Below are positions 23,901 to 33,527 of a DNA stretch of 64,000 nt, in pieces. The notes under the pieces are model-generated. The model was not told the DNA's origin. It saw only the letters and a program-made list of their open reading frames with translations, and made no database searches. A program made the translations under genes and the position numbers. Numbering within the stretch: the stretch's first letter is position 1; every line of letters starts with the position of its first letter. The DNA comes from Typha latifolia (taxonomy: Eukaryota > Streptophyta > Magnoliopsida > Poales > Typhaceae): NCBI GenBank assembly GCA_019914945.1, contig CM034106.1, forward strand, positions 12,462,501 to 12,526,500, written 5' to 3'.

Positions 23901-25861
23901 CACAAGAACAGATAATAAATCAGATTCTTTTTGCCATATCACTGCTAGCTAAAGCAACCATGTAGGGTCACAGAAATAAGAACACATAGAGAAATGCACA
24001 AGCATGTGCTAAGATGTCCAACGTTTGAAAAAAAGATACACAAACTTACCTGGTGAGTCCAAGCAGCCTCAACTAAATGTGTACCATATTCTTCAAGCAT
24101 TTCATAGAGTAATAGGAAGACCTTCCACCTGTCTTGGCTACTCAAACAACATTCGCCTATGTGGGATACATCACCGACACCTAAGGACTTGGCTTCTTCA
24201 TCAGCCCACCGTTCTCTTCTTGTCATAGCAGAATGTGAAGGAGTGCATCCTGGTGTGGTGGCTGAAGTATTCTTCATATCCAGAGGGAACTTAGAATCCT
24301 CAGAGCCGAATTGATTACAACGGCTTCCAGTATAAGAGAAATAGTCGCTAAGCAATCTTTTCATGACATATAAAACTTGCTTTCTTACTGAAGCATGCTT
24401 ATCGACCTAAAACATGAGTGGAAGATAAATAGACTATAACCAAGTTATCACTTATTCACAAACAAATAGAAATTTGCATAGAATTATGCAACAGACTTTT
24501 AAGTAGAAAAAACATACCAATCCTTTGCGAATTTCCTCCCAAAATTCCTTTACCTTTGTTATATCAAAATCGTCATAGTTATCACCTTTTCTCAAATTTT
24601 CACATTTTTCTGTGTGGAACGAGAAATATAAAGATAGCAAATTGAATGCATCAAGTCGCTCTACATGCCCAAAAGAGAACAGAGAAGTACAGCACTCCCA
24701 TATATCTTTCAAAAAAGAGAACCTGTGGCACCAAACCAATTATACAAATGGGCTACTGCATTCCCTTAATTAACATAAAAGCAACTTATTCAATAATTTT
24801 GCTACATGCAGACAGAGAAACCTGCTCTTACCTGGAGATAGTGTATTGTGACCCACAAATAAAAACTGTGACATGAGAAATCTCATTAAGCGATCTGAGG
24901 ACAACTGGAAGGATCATGTTAACTGCACAGGACCGATATTCTGCAGACTGGCTAAGCATCCCAAGTGCCAGCCTGGACAAGTCCCATGTCAAGTTTTGGA
25001 CTAAAATATCCAAAGAGCTGCAACCATCAACAGAAATTTTCTCCCTCCTTCTCAATGCAGAATCAGTTAAGTATGTCAAGGCACGGCAGGCCATTGACAA
25101 AGGTAAAGATCCCAATGACACCCCATCAAAGTTTTGATCAAAGAATTCCTCATTACTCCAATGGTAAACAGCCAGCTCATCATTCCGAACCAGACCCACA
25201 CCAAGGCCCACTGACCTCAGGCAGAACCGGACAATTGTTTCTCCCACAACCTCCCACAATTGATTCTTGGAAACAGCATTACATAGCAAACCGACGATCT
25301 GCCAAGAGACCATCTCTAGGTTAACAGATTGATGAATATAAGAACCGAACACACACAAGAACACATCCCAAGTTACCTGATTAAGAAGCTCCGAGTGGCC
25401 CAAATCCATCGCCTTCAACAGTGGCACGAACACTCTCCAGATAACCAACCGCAGGGATTCATGCGAAGACCCTATAAAAGCACCAGCGGATAAAAAAAAA
25501 TTCAAGAAATGCAACAGATCACCAAAGTTTGGCGCAAGGATTCAATCTTACCATTGTTAATCAGATGACAGAGCGCGGCGGTGTGAGACACAACGCAGTT
25601 AGATTGAAGAGCCTGCGGCAGAAGGAATCAGCAATGCGGAACGATACGGAGGGTAATGAAATTGATTCATCTAACCTCGGTGGGCTCGGGGAAAGCGTGA
25701 AGGAGGGCTGAGAAGAGTTGCAAAGGGGGGATGGAAGCGGAGGCGACGACGCAGTCGATGATCGCCGGAACGGCGGCGGGTGGGACGGCGGCGAAGCTGC
25801 TCGTGAGAGCAGCGACGTGGGGCGTGAGGGTTTCTTGGGAAGGCGGAGGCATCTCGCCCAT
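7370..25861 (-). CDS. TARBP1/Trm3-like SpoU tRNA (guanosine-2'-O-)-methyltransferase
   Basis: The 35-exon model gives 1873 aa. Exons: 25861-25676, 25612-25552, 25471-24832, 24722-24518, 24406-24050, 23778-23628, 23538-23401, 23199-23118, 22440-22160, 22056-21943, 21510-21260, 21103-20861, 20755-20600, 20413-20287, 20141-19894, 19784-19657, 19412-19289, 18743-18579, 16870-16723, 16609-16509, 15095-14937, 13649-13602, 13389-13342, 13233-13126, 12690-12616, 11791-11741, 11670-11524, 11433-11303, 10491-10404, 10249-10190, 10125-9876, 8616-8465, 8383-8313, 7794-7638, 7540-7370. The last ~150 residues are a SpoU/TrmH knotted methylase domain: motif 1 [12 protein letters not shown], motif 2 [15 protein letters not shown], motif 3 [18 protein letters not shown]. 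Family members methylate G18 of tRNAs using AdoMet. The long N-terminal part is helical and HEAT-like, as in TARBP1; a conserved stretch is [19 protein letters not shown]. Length is close to the Arabidopsis homologue (about 1850 aa, from memory). Intron 6 appears to use a GC donor. Exon 3 contains a removable 63-nt in-frame segment. Confidence 0.93.
8963..8993. repeat. (CA)n(TA)n microsatellite
   Basis: A CA run of about 11 units passes into TATATAT, inside intron 31 of the methyltransferase gene. It forms one edge of a probable inserted repeat. Confidence 0.85.
8986..9365. repeat. Probable short non-autonomous insertion in intron 31
   Basis: This AT-rich block differs from the flanking intron. 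It is bounded on the left by the CA/TA microsatellite and contains internally repetitive phrases (several variants of 'ATG-CAAATA' and 'GATATAC ATGCAAA'). It looks like a MITE- or SINE-type insertion, but no clear terminal repeats or target-site duplication were resolved by eye. Confidence 0.3.
11816..11992. mobile_element. Tourist-like MITE with TAA target duplication
   Basis: The 177-bp element has imperfect terminal inverted repeats. The left end reads GGTGTTGTTTGCTTTGAG; the right end, on the opposite strand, reads AGCTTTGTTTGGTTTGAG. TAA flanks both sides (813-815 and 993-995 of this 11-kb stretch), the target-site duplication typical of PIF/Harbinger-derived Tourist MITEs. It lies in intron 25 of the methyltransferase gene, starting only about 25 bp upstream (in transcript sense) of the exon 26 acceptor. 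Confidence 0.65.
14127..14345. repeat. Imperfect inverted repeat (hairpin-forming) in intron 21
   Basis: Left arm (from about 14127: TTGTGCC, then GGAATGCC at 14135 followed by TTAG, GCAC, ACCACAA) is mirrored on the opposite strand by the right arm (GGAATGCC, GGTTAG, CGGCAC, ACACCACAATGCC; about 14285-14326). The outer TGTGCC also recurs beyond it. Arms are about 40 bp with rough 70% identity around a ~110-bp loop. It may be a degenerate MITE. Confidence 0.5.
15645..16040. repeat. Dispersed repeat copy 1 ('GTTTGGATG' family), intron 20
   Basis: This shares ordered landmarks with 56783-57030: GTTTGGATG near the start, AACCTGGTTA, a GAGA-rich purine block, TTGAT-AAAGTAATAT, and a closing AAACTAG. 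The order is the same in both, which argues for a common ancestor rather than chance. Confidence 0.45.
17272..17453. repeat. 91-bp tandem duplication in intron 18
   Basis: Two head-to-tail copies, 17272-17362 and 17363-17453, are identical by eye except for one T/C difference (GCTTTTGTG versus GCTTCTGTG). The near identity implies a recent duplication. It lies in the longest intron (about 1.7 kb) of the methyltransferase gene. Confidence 0.9.
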
Positions 25862-28585
25862 TTCTTCGGTAGGTTCTCCTCGGCCTCCCGTGCTTGCTTC
25901 TTTCTCTTCTTTGTATTGTGTCCACTGATGGCCGACTGATGACTGATGCCGTAAAGCCGTAAAGCCCTAAACCCAGGAGGGAGAAGGTCCTTTCGAGCGG
26001 GTGTGAGATCCGATACCAAATCGGGTCGCGTCGAGTCGGGTTCGGGTCATACTCATACCACCTTGCTGGAAAGTAATATGGTAGTACATAGTAACGTGGC
26101 ACTCGCGTAGTCGCATGTTGTGTAACGTTGACACTTGTAAATCTAGATCACTTATTACTTATATTAGTGTGGTTCCATTCCGTCTTGCTGATAGGAAGAA
26201 AAATGCATCTGAATTTGGTCAAAATGATATCATTTTTCTCTGCCATTTTAATAGTATCAAGTATGGCACATCATGCTCGGATAAATTGAACAGCACATCA
26301 TATCATAATGATGCATACGAGATATCTACCTCCCTCGCAGTCCCATTACAACTGCTACAAATCATTCCATAACGACTTATGATCAATCCATTCAATTGGA
26401 ACACCAAGAAGAAGAAGAAGAAGAAGAAGAAGAAGAAGAAGATTTCGTGACTTTAAACACTGGCATGAAGTAATCCCTTTCTAACTCCACATAAAAGACC
26501 TGATCATTTTTACATGATTTCATTACTTCCACAACCAACTTTATCAACATTTTAATATGAAGCATGATAACCATTACTTTCTGTTTGTAAGTTGCCAGTC
26601 ATATCAAACATCTGGGAACAGTTGCTCCTATGTACGCTTTCTTGGGCCTCAACTAGATATTCCAAGTGCTAATGACAACACATCAACATGAGATTACGAA
26701 GTTAATACAATCCGATAAACTGATAAGAATAGGCTTTTCTTCAAATATATTGCCAACCACATATTTGTAACAGTAGCTGCAAACAAATCCCCATCAATGG
26801 TATTTGCTCTCAGAACAATCTCAACTTCTATGGGGTTTAAGGTGATGATAAATACTTTTTTACATCAAGTTCAGAATCAGCAAAAACTCTCCTGCGCTTA
26901 TTTCTACCTTCCTAACCCAAGCAAACACCTCTTCTAAATCATCATTGACTCTTGTTGTATAATCAGATGATATTAAATTTCATAGAAGAGATAAATATGA
27001 AGATAAAGATCATCCAAGAACTTTATGAATCAGAAGAAGACATTTGACCTGAAAATACAAAAAAAATATATACAAGCTATAACACCCAAACAGAAGATAT
27101 AACAAACAGATCATGAGGATATATGAAACGTATAAAATATCTTAGTTTTCAATTATCTAGGAGGAAGAAAAATTAAATAGGAGAAAGAAAAGTAATCACA
27201 CAAGGGTGTGAGGTGCAAAACCCTTGAAAGTTAAAACTACAACTTGTCTCATCATTTACCTTTTGAATATTCATATCAAAAAAGATAAAGACACTGTTAA
27301 TTGTAGATTCTTAACACATGTACCTATTTCATTAGATCCATCCAGTATTCCAGTGCTAGTAGCAGAAAATGAGACAAAGCAAGTTAAGTCTATAGTCTCA
27401 TTAATATAGGAGAGAATTTAAAATGGATATGGCTTGATAGGAGTTGGCATCTCGAAAAAGTTCAATTCCAAGTAGAACTTCCTGTAGAATTTACTTGGAC
27501 ATAACAACAGTACATATTGATCTTACTCAAAAGGTACTAGGGATCCGTGTGACTTATGAGCATAACCAAAAAAGGAAGAATCTGGGGGGAAAAAACAGTT
27601 CTTATGCTTGTCGTGAAATAGATAATGACCTTACAAAGTTACAGATCATGCAGCACTTATGTCTAGGAAACCATTAGATTAAGTAAGAAGCATGCATGAT
27701 GAAACAGAAGTTGTAAGCAACCCTGAGGTTCATCACTGTAAGAATTGCAGGCCATTGACATCATCTATCAGATATAGTTGTTCCAGATTTCATCCAAGAA
27801 CAATTGGATGATTGCATTGAATTAATTTGGGGTAAAGTCCAAATATTTAGCTACAAAAAAAGAACTGATGCAGTTCAGAAAATTTTCATAAAAATGCTAA
27901 AACATCAGCAGAGCCAAAGGAACAAAAAGGAGGAATAAGAACGTTACTATCACACAGTAAATTAATCAACATACTGTGGCATCATGATACAAGAAATAAA
28001 ACACCCTTGCGTTGCATATCAGCTAAACAAGTTAAAATGTAGAGTATTACATCAGTTGGTACAGTGAGTGAGAGATACAAGAAACAGAAACTGCTTCATG
28101 GGAATGGTATAACACAGAAAAACTTTGCAGTAACTCAAATAATACGGTCATGGCAGCAAAAAGAAGCATGCAATATAACAAACTAATCCACCAGTAGACT
28201 ATCACTTATCTTTGAACAAAAACAATAGATTCTTTTAGCAAATCAGTCTCAAGGGCGAAGGGTGTAAATACAGCACCAAATTAGCACCAAAGCCTTGATC
28301 TTCCTAGCGGAAAGTTTAAAAGTACAAGGCGTTAAAGGGTATTGTACAGGTTCGCGCATCAGCAAGCAGAATACCAGATCAGATAAGAAGAAGCAAGCAC
28401 ATAAATTATCTTCACTAGCTCTACAAGAGGATAAGAAAGAAAACTATGACACTGATACTTCAAATAACTAGAATTTCACATACAAGTCCATGACGAAACC
28501 GTAAAACATAAACTAACCTACTTCCTATCGACCCAACAGAGGAGAACGAAAGGAAACGGAAGGAAGGAATAAAGGCAACACCTTT
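25862..28585. other. Intergenic region, methyltransferase promoter and trihelix 3' side
   Basis: About 2.7 kb without a supportable gene. It includes the promoter of the methyltransferase gene (GC-rich to about 26,060), an AAG microsatellite and long AT-rich spacer. The right part (about 28,200-28,585) is probably the 3' UTR of the trihelix gene. Short open frames here have no recognisable homology. Confidence 0.5.
26406..26441. repeat. (AAG)12 microsatellite
   Basis: Twelve perfect AAG units in the intergenic region upstream of the methyltransferase gene. Confidence 0.95.
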
Positions 28586-29506
28586 TCAATCCTCCCGGGT
28601 CACTTTTGCCCTCTTCTTCCTGTAGAACCCCTCTACGAACGCATCCACGATCCGCTGTTGCGAATCAAGAATCATCTCGGTGCGCTTGAGCTCCATATCC
28701 ATCCTCACCTTCTCCATCTCCCTCGCCATCTCCATCTTCATCTGCTCCATCCTCAGGAACCCATCCCCGAGCCTCCGCAACGCTGCCGCCATCTCCCCAA
28801 TGCTACCACCGTCCTTTTCCTCCTCTCTCCGCATCTCCATCCCTTTCTTAAAGAAGCTGGGGTTTGGATCACGGCGTGGCGCGGCAGCGATCTTGGAGCG
28901 AGACGCCTTCGGGATGGTGAAACGGAGGCTATTAATTCCGCCGCCGCTGATCCCGCCTCCGTTGGACATGAGGCGGTGGAGGCTACTGCGGCGACGAGGG
29001 GAGACTTCCTCATCGGAAGAGGATGAGGAAGGAGGGGAGGGAGGGCGACGAGCTAGGGAAGGGGAAGGGGAGGGGTTAGGGTTAGGGCTAGGGTTAGGGC
29101 CGGCCAGATCCATGGATGCGAGGAGTGGGAAGTAGGGCCAAGAGGAGGAGGACGAGCGCGACGACGACCGGAGGCGCTCGGCGCGGAATCGCTTCCGGAG
29201 CTTCTCGACCTTGTGGCGGCACTGGACGGGGGTCTTGGGGGAGGCGGCAGGGAGGGCGGAGCACCGGGCGGCAACGGCGGCGGCGACTTCCTCCCAGTCG
29301 GCGGCGCGGAGGTTCCCGCGGCGGAGGGCGAACCACTTGTCGCGGTACGACTCGATCAGCGCCAGGGTCTCCTCGTGCGTCCAGCACGGCGGCGGGAGGC
29401 GGCGCCCCGTCGCCGCCGAAGGCGGCGGATGAGAGATCGCCGCCGCCGCGGGCGGTGAGGGTGAGGAGGGCTTCGGTTCTTCTTTGGTAGGGGATGAAGA
29501 AGCCAT
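28586..29506 (-). CDS. Trihelix transcription factor, ASIL/SIP1-like
   Basis: A single-exon frame gives 306 aa from the ATG at 29506; the longer frame to 29623 starts with an unlikely Pro/Leu leader. A trihelix (Myb/SANT-like, GT-factor) domain spans about residues 41-115: CWTHEETLALIESYRDKWFA, then DWEEVAAAVAARC and QCRHKVEKLRKRFRAE. The three helices carry the expected conserved tryptophans in helices 1 and 2, while helix 3 has other residues. The middle is Ser/Pro-rich with a PNPSPNPNPSPSPS run and a basic RSKIAAAPRR patch. The C-terminal ~60 residues (GEMAAALRRLGDGFLRMEQM onward) form a Met/Glu/Arg-rich coiled coil, typical of the SIP1 clade, which includes ASIL1/2 repressors of seed-maturation genes. 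The gene is extremely GC-rich and intronless in its coding part. No exact orthologue is claimed. Confidence 0.88.
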   Translation of the reverse strand: MASSSPTKEEPKPSSPSPPAAAAISHPPPSAATGRRLPPPCWTHEETLALIESYRDKWFALRRGNLRAADWEEVAAAVAARCSALPAASPKTPVQCRHKVEKLRKRFRAERLRSSSRSSSSSWPYFPLLASMDLAGPNPSPNPNPSPSPSLARRPPSPPSSSSSDEEVSPRRRSSLHRLMSNGGGISGGGINSLRFTIPKASRSKIAAAPRRDPNPSFFKKGMEMRREEEKDGGSIGEMAAALRRLGDGFLRMEQMKMEMAREMEKVRMDMELKRTEMILDSQQRIVDAFVEGFYRKKRAKVTRED

Positions 29507-30648
29507 GGAAAAGAAGAGGAGGAGGAGGAGGAGGAGGGTGGGTGGGTTGGGAGAAGGGGTGGGGGGAGAGAGAGGGGCGAGGGGAAAGGTATAGGTTTTT
29601 GTCGGGTAGTGGGATCGGGGCACCGCTTGGGGTGGGGGGTAAAGGGCGGCTTACGGTGCGGCGCGGGCTAATGGGTAGGTGCGGAGTGGAGTGGGCCGCG
29701 CACACCCATTCCCACCGCAGGGGTGGGATGGGATGGGGTGGGGCGGTGTCCTGACTCCTGACCGGCTGAGTGGGTAGAGTTGGGTGGGGTGGCGGTGTGT
29801 GTTAAGTTTGGGCTGATGGGCTTTTTCTCGGGAGAGTCGAAAAAATAATTATATATATATCCATATATTAATTATGTGCCTTTTTATTAGACTTAAGACA
29901 CTTTATGATTCGCGAATTTACGTGTGTAGGTAGGTGCTGATCTCGAATTTACGATATTGTACTTGTCTCATAAACCCTGCACAAACTCGCTTTTCTTTAG
30001 ATCAGATTCTTCTTTACTCTCGTCGAACTTGGAGCGATTGGGGGGGGGAGATGACCTTTTCAATTTACAAAACGTGAATAGGAAACGGATAAGAGTTTCC
30101 TTCACTATTCATTATAACCTGTAACCTGTCTGTTCCTATGCTAGCAAATTAATAATCGCCAGTCCTGTCCGAGTTCTATTGACGTTGAAATGGAAAGGAA
30201 AATTTTAGAAAACTTGAAAAGCTATTGAAGCCACATTGCAGATCTGTCTACTAGAAAGCGCCCCAAAAAAAATTAGCCTAAATCTCTCATTCAACAGTAT
30301 AAAAATTCTGTCCTCAAGTCATGGGGGGTGGTGAAAAGCACTTGGAACCTGCTGGCTTTCCATTAAGAGAAGGGTAAAAAGATTGAAGTAAAACATTCTC
30401 GTGCAATCTAGGACGAAAAATGTAATGCCACCATAACTTGTAGCTGGATTTGCATCAAAACTGCATGAAAACAGATAGTATACAAGGATTGATAAAAATC
30501 TTTGCATAACATAGCAACTTTTGCCTAGTTAACAGTGACAGTTCAGAGATCGTAGTCTGTGGTAACCAAATTAACAATGGAGTAAACTTTTACAATGATC
30601 ATGTGCCACCCTACATAAATGTCTCCTAGGATTGGCACCACCTAAAAT
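29507..30648. other. Trihelix promoter and PABN 3' side
   Basis: GC-rich promoter and 5' UTR of the trihelix gene up to about 29,830, then AT-rich spacer and the presumed 3' UTR of the poly(A)-binding protein gene. No gene is seen. Confidence 0.5.
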
Positions 30649-32823
30649 TCAGTAGTAGGGCCTGTACCGCATGGGCCTCCTAAACCTTGGAGCCTTCCTG
30701 TGCAAGAGAAAGAAATGCAAATTGTGAAATTTCAGAGAACCTAATAGAACCAGTTAACCCATGTATAAGGTAAAATACAATTTAGAAGCACTCCAAAAAT
30801 ATTGGTTGATGCAAACTCTTCAAAATTTGACGATTAATATAAGCTAGAATAGAGTACTTGGAGAGAGGAGCAAGAAAGCATGTGCCTACGTAGAGATAAA
30901 TTTGACCCTTCATGTCTAAGACAACCAGTGAAATCCAAACAAATAACTGAAGGACACTCAATAAGTTGACAATGCGAGCAAACTTTGAGGAACAAGACAT
31001 AAAATAATTCATACATGCTACAAGTTTCTCAATTCATGGAGATTTCAAATCAGGTTAAAATAAATCACCTAATGAAGTACCGGTTAAGAGCTTTTAAAGA
31101 CAGAAAGATGCAACTTTGTGAGCACATAACATCATAATGTTTATAAATGCATAATATCCATACCCATATCCAAAAGTTGAATAGAAAGGGGCAGCCATAT
31201 AAGGTCCTCGGGGTCGGAATGCTCCATAGGGATAAGGACGCCGTCCCCTGTACTGCTTCATTCCTGGAACGTTAGTTCTTTTAGCAGATACCTGCATATC
31301 ACCAAAGAACATCCAGATAAGAGGAGGCTCAATTCAGGAATACGTATGATTTAAGATATCATGTACAAACCTTCAATTGACGACCATGCAATTCTGATTC
31401 ATTTAGCAAGAGAGCATTCTGAACAGCATCTACCTCAACAAATTCCACATATGCAAATCCCTTAGGCTGGCCAAACTTGTCTGTCAATATTGTAACTCTG
31501 TTTACAGTCCCACAGGATTGGAAATGCTGTTGTACTTCCTCAGGAGAACAGGCATAATCAACCTGAAGTAAGTTGTTGGCAAGTTACTAACAACAGCAGG
31601 GCAGTATTTCTATAACAACATTTATGCAGATAAATGACTCAATTAACAGAATATCCCCCAAAATTACATAGTATACAGAAGAAGAAAAAAAAAAGCACAT
31701 TAGGACTGTCATTATGTCGATATCATTGTTGCATGACAAAATTCTGGCATTATAAGCATCTCTCCTAGGCACATATTCTACCCGTAATCATCAATTTAAA
31801 TTAATTTATTTGAGTGAACTTGATCAGAAAGGACAAGAAACCTCACATTTCCAACATAAATTGAACGAGAGTCCACCTCCTCCTTTTCAGCTAAGGTTGC
31901 AGCAGCAGTTGGAGAATCTTGATACATGATTCAAATCAGATGTAAAAACTATCACAAGGATTCATGGTGAAGTAAAAATGGAGAAAGATTCTAATAAGAA
32001 TGAAAAAAAAGGAAATAGAACAGAAATGAAAATTTTGACAGTACTGCAAGCAGTGTTGCACTTGTGTTTATAAAGCATCAACAATATAAAGATATAAAAG
32101 CAAATTGAAATATCTCACCATCGCTACCCTCAAAAAAAAAAAAAAATGCACACACCTCACTATATATGGAGAAGAAACACATTATGTGTGTCTAGAAGAT
32201 AAGGATGCTTTTGAAGTTGCTTCATCTTAGTCTTTGCAACCAAACATTTAATAGGAATTGCTAGTAAATTACATTTCAAGTGTCACCGTGCGGCTCATGG
32301 CAATGCCAATTAGCAAATTTGTCTATAAACGTAACGAAGAAGCGGATCTATAGCTCAATCACCTCTCAAGCACTAAAAAGTGTCTGAGATCAAGAACCCT
32401 AGAAGAAGAAGGAGAAAGGCCAGGAAAGAGTAAAAAGAGAGGGGAGTACCTTGTGCGACGGCACCCATCTCCTTCTCGACCTTGGCCTGCATCTCGCGCA
32501 ATGCGCCGGCCTCCTCCTCGATCTCCTTCAGCCGCTTCTTCATCTCCTCGATGTCCTGCGAACCCATGGCATCCCACCCAAATCAGGCGCATCCAAGCTC
32601 TTCCCCTCGATCTCTAGAGAGAGAAACCCTAGAAACAGAAGAGGAAGCGAGAGAAGAGAAGATAAGAGAAGAGATAGAGGGGAAGACCTCGGGTTTGGAG
32701 GAGGAATCCTCCTCGTCTGCGGCGGCGTCGTGGTGGGCTGCCTCGTAGTCGGCGTCCATGTCGGCGTCGTCGGGGATGTCAGCGCCGTAAACCTCGTGCT
32801 CCGGTTGCTGGTCGTGGGCGTCC

Positions 32824-32825
<2 letters not shown>
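30649..32825 (-). CDS. Nuclear polyadenylate-binding protein (PABN-type)
   Basis: Six exons (32825-32688, 32555-32450, 31917-31847, 31562-31371, 31291-31164, 30697-30649) give 227 aa. It is the plant counterpart of PABPN1, which binds growing poly(A) tails in the nucleus and stimulates poly(A) polymerase. Order seen: an acidic N-terminus rich in Asp, Glu and His (1-46); a coiled coil, [20 protein letters not shown] (about 47-78); one RRM with RNP2 IYVGNV at 101-106 and RNP1 KGFAYVEF at 139-146; and a basic Arg/Tyr/Pro C-terminus ending [14 protein letters not shown], where nuclear import and arginine methylation are expected. All intron phases agree. The 5' side immediately before the ATG is a long CT run in transcript sense. 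Arabidopsis has three paralogues (PABN1-3); which one this matches is not decided. Confidence 0.95.

Positions 32826-32878
<53 letters not shown>
32826..32878. repeat. (GA)n microsatellite immediately upstream of PABN start codon
   Basis: About 26 GA units abut the ATG of the PABN gene. In transcript sense it is a 53-nt CT run in the 5' UTR. Such runs are known targets of BBR/BPC GAGA-binding factors in plants. Confidence 0.9.
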
Positions 32879-32880
<2 letters not shown>

Positions 32881-33527
32881 GCCTCTCGAGAACGTGAAAT
32901 AAGTAAGAAAGGGGAGGAGGCGAGAGAAGAATGAGCTCAGTGTGAGAAGGGTAATATTCCCGACAAGGGTTGAAAGTGTATAAAAGTTGAGAAATTTTGG
33001 CGGTTATTTGTATCAAATGGGTTAAATTGCGTGCGGAAAAAAAAATTTAATGGTTTTTAAAAGATATAAAATATAACAGAAAAAGATAAAATTGTCCAGA
33101 ATTAGCTTTAAAGATACTTTATGAATAGACTTATAGACCAAGATCTATTTTTTTGAATATTCCTATTTTATATAAGTAAGCATTGTGTATGTAAATCTAA
33201 ATTAAAGAAGAAGGTGCATTACTCTCATCAACAATGGGTGATATTCGTTCATTTGGCAATAATATTTGCAAATTAATATGCACTATAAATATGAAGAAAA
33301 GATGCGTCGTTTTAAATGAACAGAGTAATAATATTTATCCCTAATGACATGTCAACATCTGCCTGTAAATGGAAAACATAGAACATATGATTCCAGAGAA
33401 ATGAGAAATATCTTAGTGAATATAACTTGCAAGAAGAAAGAGAAAAACTGTGAGAAGTTTCTTATGGTATGAAGTAAAATGGTCAAACTGCCTCCAGTAC
33501 ATAACATAGAAGATGTGTGGTAGCTTA
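32879..33527. other. PABN promoter and DAHP synthase 3' side
   Basis: AT-rich spacer with the PABN upstream region and the presumed 3' UTR of the DAHP synthase gene. No coding signal. Confidence 0.5.

Noticed and set aside
26406..26441. A CRISPR-like regular repeat
   Set aside because: It is a simple AAG microsatellite without spacers, in a plant genome.
28658..29490. Several + strand open frames (122-151 codons) opposite the trihelix gene
   Set aside because: Low-complexity shadows of GC-rich coding DNA with no recognisable domain.
32451..32897. A 148-codon + strand frame ending in repeated Arg-Glu
   Set aside because: It reads the GA microsatellite and the antisense of PABN exons 1-2.
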